Below are positions 1 to 6,008 of a stretch of DNA of 8,083 nt, in pieces. The translations under genes were made by a program, and so were the position numbers. This DNA is from Desulfuromusa sp. Lineage in GTDB: Bacteria > Desulfobacterota > Desulfuromonadia > Desulfuromonadales > Geopsychrobacteraceae. Each line of letters begins with the position of its first letter. Position 1 is the first letter of the stretch. The stretch spans positions 1,848 through 9,930 of the forward strand of contig JAOZMV010000033.1 in the NCBI GenBank assembly GCA_029934095.1, read 5' to 3'. Under the pieces are notes generated by a model. It did not search any database. It worked only from the letters and a program-made list of their open reading frames with translations, and was not told the origin of the DNA.

Positions 1-4
1 AATT

Positions 5-9
5 AGGAG
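5..9 (+). promoter_or_regulatory. Shine-Dalgarno site of ispG
   Basis: AGGAG lies seven bases before the TTG at 17. This spacing picks TTG as the start, although no in-frame stop is visible in the 16 bases before it, so a longer N-terminus cannot be wholly excluded. The protein aligns with the IspG family soon after this start. Confidence 0.7.
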
Positions 10-16
10 TAAACCA

Positions 17-1087
17 TTGCGACACAAAACCCGGCAACTCAAATTAGGTGATCTCACTATTGGTGGTGATGCACCGATCAGTGTTCAGTCGATGTGTAGT
101 ACCGATACCCGTGATGTTACGGCAACATTGGCGCAGATAGAGTCATTGCAGGATGCCAAGTGTGAAATCATCCGTTGTGCTGTCCCGGATGAGGATGCGG
201 CTGTGGCGCTGGGCGCTATCAAGCAGGGTTGTCAGATCCCGTTGATAGCCGACATCCATTTTGATTATCAGCTGGCATTAGCTTCGGTTGCCCAGGGGGT
301 TGATGGGTTGCGTTTGAACCCTGGAAATATCGGTGCACACTGGAAGGTTGAAGAGGTGGTCAAAGTTTGTGCTGAACGGCAGGTCCCAATCCGGATTGGA
401 GTCAATGCCGGTTCGCTGGAGCGAGAACTGTTACAAAAGTATGGCCATCCAACTGCTGAAGCGATGGTTGAGAGTGCCCTGGGGCATATCCGGATTCTTG
501 AGGATTTGAATTATCAAAATATCAAGGTGAGCCTGAAAGCCTCTGATATTGCCCGAACAGTTGAAGCCTACAGACTCCTGGCGGGGCAGGTTGATTATCC
601 CCTCCATATCGGCATTACTGAAGCGGGAACCACCTGGAGTGGAACTATCAAGAGTGCTATTGGCCTGGGGGCTCTGTTGTATGATGGGATTGGTGACACC
701 TTACGAATTTCGCTGACTGGAGATCCGGTAGAAGAGGTGCGGGTCGGCTGGGAAATCCTCAAAAGTTTACGCTTGCGGGAAAAGGGGCCAATATTTGTCA
801 GTTGTCCCACCTGCGGACGTTGTCAGATTGAACTGATCGAAATTGCCGAAGAGGTTGAGCAGCGACTAGCCGATTTTCCTCAACCATTGACGATTGCGGT
901 GATGGGTTGTGTGGTGAATGGGCCGGGTGAAGCGCGGGAGGCAGACCTGGGTATCGCTGGCGGTTTGGGGCAGGGGATTCTGTTCCGGCACGGTGAGGTG
1001 GTCCGAACTGTGCCGCAGCATGATCTGGCCGATGCTCTGGTTGAAGAGGCCTGGCGGATGGTTGCAGATCAGGCGGAAAAACGGTAA
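17..1087 (+). CDS. ispG: (E)-4-hydroxy-3-methylbut-2-enyl-diphosphate synthase IspG (GcpE)
   Basis: This cytosolic [4Fe-4S] enzyme of the MEP (non-mevalonate) isoprenoid pathway reductively opens 2-C-methyl-D-erythritol 2,4-cyclodiphosphate to give HMBPP, the substrate of IspH. The 356-residue product has the compact bacterial architecture, slightly shorter than the E. coli enzyme as I recall it: an N-terminal TIM barrel (about residues 5-255) with the family signatures PISVQSM (20-26), ADIHFDY (78-84), LRLNPGNIG (98-106), IRIGVNAGS (125-133) and GITEAG (199-204), then the C-terminal Fe-S domain. Cluster ligands are visible as C263 and C266 in CPTC, C298 in MGCVVNGPGEA, and E305. C269 is an additional nearby cysteine. 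The start is TTG, supported by AGGAG at 5-9. The gene ends 13 bases before the glycosyltransferase, so the two are probably co-transcribed; the promoter must lie before the window. All ligands are intact and no frameshift is visible. Confidence 0.97.
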   Translation: MRHKTRQLKLGDLTIGGDAPISVQSMCSTDTRDVTATLAQIESLQDAKCEIIRCAVPDEDAAVALGAIKQGCQIPLIADIHFDYQLALASVAQGVDGLRLNPGNIGAHWKVEEVVKVCAERQVPIRIGVNAGSLERELLQKYGHPTAEAMVESALGHIRILEDLNYQNIKVSLKASDIARTVEAYRLLAGQVDYPLHIGITEAGTTWSGTIKSAIGLGALLYDGIGDTLRISLTGDPVEEVRVGWEILKSLRLREKGPIFVSCPTCGRCQIELIEIAEEVEQRLADFPQPLTIAVMGCVVNGPGEAREADLGIAGGLGQGILFRHGEVVRTVPQHDLADALVEEAWRMVADQAEKR

Positions 1088-1104
1088 TGAAAACCCTGCT
1101 ATGA
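1087..1104 (+). other. five-codon reading frame (MKTLL) bridging ispG and the glycosyltransferase
   Basis: ATG at 1087-1089 shares its first base with the last base of the ispG TAA stop. The frame runs five codons to TGA at 1102-1104, which overlaps the glycosyltransferase ATG at 1101-1103 as ATGA. The purine-rich AGGCGGA at 1071-1077 is nine bases from this small frame's ATG but 23 bases from the glycosyltransferase start, which has no good ribosome-binding site of its own. It may pass ribosomes from ispG to the next gene by termination-reinitiation. This is inference; a frame this short easily arises by chance. Confidence 0.35.
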
Positions 1105-2210
1105 AAATAGTTCTCCTCGAACCTTTTTTTGCCGGCTCGCACGCTTCATGGGCGCAGGAGTATGCAGATCGGAGCCGCCATCAGATATCAATTCTTGGCT
1201 TAAAGGGACGCCACTGGAAATGGCGGATGCATGGTGGTGCCGTCACTTTAGCACGAGATTTTCTGGCTGGCGATTATCGCCCCGACCTGCTGCTGGCAAC
1301 CGACATGCTCGATCTGACCACCTTTCTCGCTTTGACACGTAAACAGACTGCTGATATTCCTGTGGCCCTCTATTTCCACGAAAATCAGTTGACCTATCCC
1401 TGGTCTCCAACCGACAGTGACCCGCAGCAGCAACGTGACAGCCATTATAGTTTTATCAATTATGGGTCGGCTTTGGCGGCTGACAAGGTCCTGTTTAACT
1501 CCGATTATCATCGTCGATCTTTTTTGCAGGCGTTACCCCAATTCCTTAAAGCATTTCCCGATTATAATGAAGTAGAAACAGCTCAACAAATTGTTGAAAA
1601 AAGTCAAACCCTGCATCTGGGTCTTGATTTGAAGAAGTTTGAAGAATATCGCCCGCAGCTTGCAAGAGAGACTCATCGACCACCATTAATCCTCTGGAAT
1701 CATCGGTGGGAATACGATAAGAATCCCCGAGAGTTTTTTCAAGCTCTCTATATTTTGCAGGATAAGAATATCGATTTTGAAGTTGCTGTATTGGGTGAAT
1801 CGTACCAGAAAATGCCCGAGGTTTTTACCGAGGCAAAGGTAAGGTTAGCTGACCGGATTGTTCACTGGGGTTATGTCGAGAAATTTTCTGACTACGCTGG
1901 CTGGCTGTGGCAAGCCGATATTCTCCCGGTGACTTCAATCCACGATTTTTTTGGTATCAGTGTGGTCCAGGCGATCTACTGCAACTGTTTCCCCTTGCTG
2001 CCAGAGCGACTTGCATACCCTGAACATGTAACCGCCAATTATCATGATCGTTGTTTCTATCGTGGTTTTGATGATCTGGTTGTGCGGCTCAAGGGTGCTT
2101 GTCGGGATGTCGAATCTCTGCGTCAGGAGAAATTGCAAACAATGGTTGACCATTACGATTGGGGGAAGATGGTTGCGGTTTACGATGATTTGCTGGCAAA
2201 GCTTTATTGA
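1101..2210 (+). CDS. DUF3524/GTDC1-family glycosyltransferase, candidate tRNA-queuosine mannosyltransferase
   Basis: This 369-residue, GT4-like protein resembles animal GTDC1 (QTMAN), which transfers mannose from GDP-mannose to queuosine in tRNA-Asp. The family match is strong throughout: MKIVLLEPFFAGSH (1-14), KGRHWKWR (35-42) and YFHENQLTYP (91-100) in the N-terminal DUF3524 domain, FNSDYHRRSF (132-141), then the C-terminal Rossmann-like half with LWNHRWEYDKNP (198-209), LGESYQKMP (231-239), HWGY (255-258), HDFFGIS (281-287) and YPE (306-308). No signal peptide or membrane segment is seen, so it should be cytosolic. The ATG at 1101 is chosen because family homology begins exactly there; an open frame continues back to 918 inside ispG, but that part is ispG in another frame. 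The usual GT4 EX7E motif reads D282-X7-Q290. The family call is firm. The substrate is inferred: a bacterial member could act on queuosine with another sugar, or on something else. Confidence 0.85.
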   Translation: MKIVLLEPFFAGSHASWAQEYADRSRHQISILGLKGRHWKWRMHGGAVTLARDFLAGDYRPDLLLATDMLDLTTFLALTRKQTADIPVALYFHENQLTYPWSPTDSDPQQQRDSHYSFINYGSALAADKVLFNSDYHRRSFLQALPQFLKAFPDYNEVETAQQIVEKSQTLHLGLDLKKFEEYRPQLARETHRPPLILWNHRWEYDKNPREFFQALYILQDKNIDFEVAVLGESYQKMPEVFTEAKVRLADRIVHWGYVEKFSDYAGWLWQADILPVTSIHDFFGISVVQAIYCNCFPLLPERLAYPEHVTANYHDRCFYRGFDDLVVRLKGACRDVESLRQEKLQTMVDHYDWGKMVAVYDDLLAKLY

Positions 2211-2228
2211 TTCCTTTCCGTCAAGAAC

Positions 2229-2257
2229 TTGCTTTTCTGTGAAATTCAGGTTATTTT
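2229..2257 (+). promoter_or_regulatory. weak candidate sigma-70 promoter before proS
   Basis: TTGCTT (2229-2234) and TATTTT (2252-2257) are 17 bases apart in the 99-base gap before proS, matching the consensus hexamers at three and four of six positions. The gap is AT-rich, so a chance match is quite possible. It is the only gap long enough here for an internal promoter, and I see no intrinsic terminator in it, so proS could also be read from ispG. Confidence 0.22.
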
Positions 2258-2282
2258 TCAACGCTTATCAATATCTTTAAAC

Positions 2283-2295
2283 TTCATTAAATGAA
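2283..2295. repeat. 13-base palindrome just before the proS ribosome-binding site
   Basis: TTCATT and AATGAA form a perfect inverted repeat around one central A. It ends one base before the proS Shine-Dalgarno AGGA (2297-2300). A single-base loop makes an RNA hairpin unlikely with all pairs formed, so a DNA operator is the better reading if it has a function. AT-rich palindromes of this size do occur by chance. Confidence 0.25.
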
Positions 2296-2296
2296 C

Positions 2297-2300
2297 AGGA
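2297..2300 (+). promoter_or_regulatory. Shine-Dalgarno site of proS
   Basis: AGGA lies nine bases before the ATG at 2310. It fixes that start, which also matches the conserved ProRS N-terminus (MRxSQYxLxTLKETP). Confidence 0.65.
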
Positions 2301-2309
2301 ACTTTTTCT

Positions 2310-4040
2310 ATGCGTTACTCCCAATATTTTCTGCCGACTCTTAAAGAAACTCCCGCCGATGCTGAAGTCATCAGCCATCAATTGATGTTGCGGAGCGGGA
2401 TGATCCGTAAGGTTGCGGCCGGAATTTATAGTTACCTGCCGTTTGGATTGCGTTCATTGCGCAAGATGGAACAGATTATTCGTGAAGAGATGGATCGTGC
2501 CGGTGCGATTGAGTGTTTGATGCCGATGGCAAATCCTGCAGAGCTGTGGCAGGAATCGGGACGCTGGGAGAAGTATGGCAAGGAGTTGCTCCGTTTTAAA
2601 GATCGTAAATCTGCCGACTTCTGCATGGGGCCGACCCACGAGGAGGTTATCACCGATATTATCCGTAATACGGTGAGTTCCTATCGCCAGTTGCCGCTGA
2701 ATCTCTATCAGATTCAGACCAAGTTCCGTGATGAGATCCGGCCTCGGTTCGGGCTGATGCGTGGCCGGGAATTTGTAATGAAGGATGCCTATTCTTTTGA
2801 TCTGGATGATGACGGTGCCGATAGTTCCTACGCTAAAATGTATCAGGCTTATCGGAATATTTTTAATCGCTGTGGACTGAACTTCCGCTCTGTAGAAGCT
2901 GACAGTGGCGCTATTGGTGGAAGCTTTTCCCATGAGTTTATGGTTCTGGCTGAATCAGGTGAAGATGGCATTGTCTCCTGCAATGGCTGCGAATATGCCG
3001 CCAATGTGGAGAAAGCAGAACTTATTTATGGCGATATAGTCACTCCAACAGCAACTCTGGAATTGCAGAAGGTCGATACTCCGGAACAGAAAAGTATTGA
3101 AGAGGTCGCTGAATTTCTCCAACTCAGTCCGCAACAGTTGGTGAAAACTCTGATCGTACAGACTTCGGATGACGAAGTTCTGGCGGTTTTGCTGCGTGGC
3201 GACCACGAGTTGAACATGATCAAGTTGACCAATCTGCTGGATGTTGATTGGGTACTGATGGCCGAGGAGGATGTGGTTAAACGGGTGACGGGAGCGCCCA
3301 CCGGATTTGCCGGGCCCATCGGTTTGAAGGTTCGTATTCTGGCTGATGCTGAAGTACAGGGGATGGCCGATTTTGTCGTTGGTGGCAATGCGGTCGACGT
3401 CCATTTTAGCGGTGCCAACCAAGGGCGAGATTTCGAGATCAGCCAGTTTGCCGATCTTCGTCAGGCAATGGCTGGAGATCCCTGTCCACGCTGTGACAGT
3501 GGTAAATTTGAGAGCTGGCGTGGCATTGAGGTCGGCCATATCTTCAAGCTGGGAATCAAGTATTCTGAGGCTATGAATGCTACGGTGCTGGATGCTCAGG
3601 GAAAGACTCAACCGCTGGTTATGGGTTGTTACGGTATCGGTGCCGGTCGTACTGTGGCGGCAGCGATTGAGCAGAACCATGATGAAAACGGCATGATCCT
3701 GCCAATGCCGTTGGCTCCCTTCCAGGTTCTGGTGACGATGTTGAACCCCAAAGATGATCAGGTGCGTGAGGCGGCGGAAAAACTGTATCAGCAATTGCTG
3801 GCTTTAAATATTGAGACTTTGCTTGATGATCGTGATGAGCGGCCGGGGATTAAATTTAAAGATGCTGATCTGATCGGGATTCCATTGCGAGTGACGGTTG
3901 GTGCACGTAACCTAAAAGAGGGGAACGTGGAGCTGAAGATCAGAAAAAGTGGTGTGACGTCGATGTTTTCTCTTGATGAGATGACCCCCCAACTACAACA
4001 ACTGGTTGCTGAGGGGTTGGCTTTCGAACTGGAAAAATAA
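2310..4040 (+). CDS. proS: Proline-tRNA ligase (prolyl-tRNA synthetase), bacterial type with INS editing domain
   Basis: This cytosolic class II synthetase charges tRNA-Pro with proline. The 576 residues are close to the E. coli length. In order: class II catalytic core beginning SQYFLPTLKETPADAE (4-19), motif 1 region around LPFGLRSLRKME (43-54), motif 2 region FRDEIRPRFG (139-148) with MGPTHEE (106-112), then a YbaK-like INS domain (about 228-390) that in this family hydrolyses mischarged Ala-tRNA-Pro. Its family lysine is present as K279 (LVKTL), with LLRGDHELN at 294-302. The core resumes with RGIEVGHIFKLG (404-415) and motif 3 MGCYGIGAGR (438-447), and the anticodon-binding domain starts at about 468 (APFQVLV) with LLDDRDERPG at 504-513. 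Two CxxC pairs, C224/C227 and C392/C395, flank the INS domain and may bind a metal; they are absent from the E. coli enzyme. The next gene starts ten bases downstream, so the two are co-transcribed. Confidence 0.97.
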   Translation: MRYSQYFLPTLKETPADAEVISHQLMLRSGMIRKVAAGIYSYLPFGLRSLRKMEQIIREEMDRAGAIECLMPMANPAELWQESGRWEKYGKELLRFKDRKSADFCMGPTHEEVITDIIRNTVSSYRQLPLNLYQIQTKFRDEIRPRFGLMRGREFVMKDAYSFDLDDDGADSSYAKMYQAYRNIFNRCGLNFRSVEADSGAIGGSFSHEFMVLAESGEDGIVSCNGCEYAANVEKAELIYGDIVTPTATLELQKVDTPEQKSIEEVAEFLQLSPQQLVKTLIVQTSDDEVLAVLLRGDHELNMIKLTNLLDVDWVLMAEEDVVKRVTGAPTGFAGPIGLKVRILADAEVQGMADFVVGGNAVDVHFSGANQGRDFEISQFADLRQAMAGDPCPRCDSGKFESWRGIEVGHIFKLGIKYSEAMNATVLDAQGKTQPLVMGCYGIGAGRTVAAAIEQNHDENGMILPMPLAPFQVLVTMLNPKDDQVREAAEKLYQQLLALNIETLLDDRDERPGIKFKDADLIGIPLRVTVGARNLKEGNVELKIRKSGVTSMFSLDEMTPQLQQLVAEGLAFELEK

Positions 4041-4050
4041 ATTGTGATCT

Positions 4051-5280
4051 ATGAATAAACTTAAAATTAATAAAAGTGGAACCCTGCAGTTGCCAGCAGA
4101 AATATATGGCCCATTGGGGGATCAACCTCTGGCGGTTATTTCTGCCTCTTCAGCACATCTGTTACTTGGACGACCCGAGGTGGAAGGACCGGTCCTGATT
4201 TCCGGCGTGTTGGAGGAGGGAGCTATTACTGATCTCCTTTCCTACTTCAACATGTTCCGTAAAACCGGCACTCTGACTATCGAACTGGAAGGGGGATTGA
4301 AATCACTTTATTTTCAACAGGGGGAGATCGTTTTTGCCACCAGCTCTTTTTCCAGTGAAGATCTGGGGGAAGTGCTGTTTTCGCTGGGGAAAATTGAGCG
4401 GGATGCACTGCAGGAATTACGCTCATTGGTGAATGAAAATACTTCGCTCGGTAAGCTGCTGGTTGAGCGTGGCGTTGTCGCCCCAAAGGATCTCTGGCTG
4501 GCGGCTCGTAACCAGGTGGAGCATATTATCTACACCCTCTTTTCTGCTCATTCAGGGAGCTTTTATTTTCAAGCGCTGCAGATTGAACAGGATCAGATTT
4601 TGAGACTGTCGATGAAGACTCAAAATATCATCATGGAGGGGTTGCGCCGGCTGGATGAAAGATCATTGTTTATGCGTAAAATTATCTCTCTTGACTATTT
4701 CCCTTTGGAAACTGGCAAGGATGCTGCTGATTTAACTCAAGCTGAAGCACGAATGATGAATCTTGCTCAGGCCGGGCAGCAAACTGCTCGGGATCTGTTT
4801 CGAAAAATCGGGCTGCGTGAATTTGATGGAATGAGGATTCTCTTTGGCCTGCTGGAGAAGCGGCTGATCCGCATGGAAGATACTCCTACCACCGAGATCG
4901 AAGGGGTGCTTGGCCAGATTTTAGCGGCTTACAATAACCTCTTTAAGGTTATTTTTACTCAGGCTCTTAAGAGCAGCCCACAATTTTCTCAGGAGGTGGC
5001 ACATTCTCTGCGGGATTTGCCACAGCCCTATTCGTTTGTTTTGCGAGATGTTGAATTGCAGAGTGATGGGACTCTCGATGGCCATCGGATTGTTGCAAAT
5101 CTGTCTGGTTTGGAGGAGGGGGACAAAAAGAAACTATTGACCGATTCCCTCTGCGAGGTTGCTTTTACGGCAACAATGGCGCTCCGTCGCGATCTTGATG
5201 CTGAGCAAGCCAGACCACTAATTGCCCGGGTTCAGAAGCTCACGACCAAAATCCGGGAGATGACTGGGGGAAACGAATGA
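4051..5280 (+). CDS. DUF4388 (PATAN-type) protein with AbrB-like N-terminus
   Basis: This 409-residue protein has no assigned function. Three parts can be seen. Residues 3-40 read like an AbrB/SpoVT swapped-hairpin element: a lysine-rich strand, SGTLQLPAEI (9-18), PLG (21-23), then two hydrophobic strands ending in HLLL (36-39). Residues about 47-175 form a DUF4388 domain: ISGVLEEGAITDLLSYFNM (50-68), KTGTLTIEL (71-79), LYFQQGEIVFATS (86-98) and GKLLVERGVV (134-143). Residues about 228-276 look like a winged-helix segment (LTQAEARMM through LLEKRLIRME). The rest is helical and unrecognised, with no signal peptide or membrane span. DUF4388 proteins in Deltaproteobacteria are often regulatory or cell-polarity adaptors, but I cannot assign a role here. 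The start has no strong ribosome-binding site and lies ten bases after proS, suggesting coupling. The stop overlaps the pyrF start by four bases. Confidence 0.85.
   Translation: MNKLKINKSGTLQLPAEIYGPLGDQPLAVISASSAHLLLGRPEVEGPVLISGVLEEGAITDLLSYFNMFRKTGTLTIELEGGLKSLYFQQGEIVFATSSFSSEDLGEVLFSLGKIERDALQELRSLVNENTSLGKLLVERGVVAPKDLWLAARNQVEHIIYTLFSAHSGSFYFQALQIEQDQILRLSMKTQNIIMEGLRRLDERSLFMRKIISLDYFPLETGKDAADLTQAEARMMNLAQAGQQTARDLFRKIGLREFDGMRILFGLLEKRLIRMEDTPTTEIEGVLGQILAAYNNLFKVIFTQALKSSPQFSQEVAHSLRDLPQPYSFVLRDVELQSDGTLDGHRIVANLSGLEEGDKKKLLTDSLCEVAFTATMALRRDLDAEQARPLIARVQKLTTKIREMTGGNE
4933..4953 (+). other. hairpin with following T-tract inside the DUF4388 gene
   Basis: AATAACCT (4933-4940) and AGGTTATT (4946-4953) form a perfect eight-base stem around the loop CTTTA, followed by three more T, making TTATTTTT at 4949-4956. 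The layout resembles an intrinsic terminator, but the stem has only two G-C pairs, so termination would be weak. It sits at about codons 295-301 of the gene. It may be chance. Confidence 0.25.
4963..4974. repeat. 12-base perfect palindrome GCTCTTAAGAGC
   Basis: This self-complementary 12-mer lies ten bases after the stem of the preceding hairpin, still inside the DUF4388 gene (codons for QALKSS). It has no spacer, so it could act only as a DNA-level dyad. It has no known meaning and may be incidental. Confidence 0.2.
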
Positions 5281-6008
5281 CACCAGGAGCTAAAGATCGG
5301 TTAATTTTTGCTTTAGATGTAGATAATTTTTCTGCAGCAGAAGAATGGGTTAAAAAACTCCATAAAAATGTTGGTTTGTTTAAAGTTGGTAAGCAGCTGT
5401 TTACCCGCTGTGGCCCGGACGTTGTCAAGATGGTTCAGGATTATGGCTGTCGTGTCTTTCTTGATCTCAAGTATCACGACATCCCTAATACTGTTGCCAA
5501 GGCAGCAGTTGAAGCTTGCAAGCTGAGGGTTGCGATTGTCAATGTTCACGCCCTGGGCGGAGCAGAAATGATGCGTAAAGCGGCAGCAGAAGTTAATGCT
5601 TATTGTGCTGCGGCTGAGATCCCAAGGCCCCTGTTGCTGGCGGTAACAATTTTGACTTCGTCAACAGCAGAGACCTTGCGTGAGGTTGGGATTGATCGAC
5701 CGGTAGAGGAGATGGTCGTCCGGCTTGCCAGACTGACCCAGTCTGCCGGATTTGATGGTGTCGTTGCTTCACCACAAGAAGCTGCACTGATCCGGGCGGC
5801 TTGTGGTGCAGATTTCGCCATTGTGACCCCGGGTGTGCGTCCGGCTTTTGCTTCTCTGGATGATCAGAAGCGGGTGGCAACTCCGGCGGAGGCTATTGCT
5901 GCGGGGGCTACGGCACTGGTCATCGGCCGTCCTATTTCTGCTGCAAGCGATCCTCTGGAGGCTGCCGGGAAGATTTTGCTGGAAATTGAAGGCGCCCTGG
6001 CAAGCTGA
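5277..6008 (+). CDS. pyrF: Orotidine 5'-phosphate decarboxylase
   Basis: This cytosolic enzyme makes UMP from OMP, the last step of de novo pyrimidine synthesis. The 243-residue product is normal for the bacterial (group I) family and folds as one TIM barrel. Visible signatures are FALDVDN (11-17) at the nucleotide site, FKVGKQLF (35-42), the catalytic Asp-Lys-Asp in DLKYHDIPNTV (D63, K65, D68), VNVHALGG (88-95), TPGVRP (184-189) and VIGRPI (215-220) at the phosphate. The ATG overlaps the preceding stop as ATGA, with GGGGG six bases upstream inside the preceding gene, so translation is probably coupled. The first roughly 35 codons are strikingly AT-rich compared with the rest. The gene overlaps rlmB by one base (TGATG). 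Confidence 0.97.
   Translation: MTPGAKDRLIFALDVDNFSAAEEWVKKLHKNVGLFKVGKQLFTRCGPDVVKMVQDYGCRVFLDLKYHDIPNTVAKAAVEACKLRVAIVNVHALGGAEMMRKAAAEVNAYCAAAEIPRPLLLAVTILTSSTAETLREVGIDRPVEEMVVRLARLTQSAGFDGVVASPQEAALIRAACGADFAIVTPGVRPAFASLDDQKRVATPAEAIAAGATALVIGRPISAASDPLEAAGKILLEIEGALAS

Noticed and set aside
918..1100. Longer N-terminus for the glycosyltransferase, from an ATG at 918
   Set aside because: The extra 61 codons are ispG sequence in another frame with no family similarity; homology begins at the ATG at 1101.
2211..2309. T-box or other tRNA-sensing leader for proS
   Set aside because: The 99-base gap is too short and lacks a specifier stem, antiterminator and terminator.
2291..2344. A 17-codon frame overlapping the proS start
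   Set aside because: It has no ribosome-binding site of its own, overlaps the proS start out of frame, and looks incidental.
2454..2933. Open frame of 159 codons on the - strand opposite proS
   Set aside because: It is antisense to the conserved catalytic core, has no motif, and no ribosome-binding site supports it.
2955..3794. Open frame of 279 codons on the - strand opposite proS
   Set aside because: It lies wholly inside proS, a certain gene, and its translation is rich in H, Q, T, I and N without recognisable motifs, as expected from the complement of a biased coding sequence.
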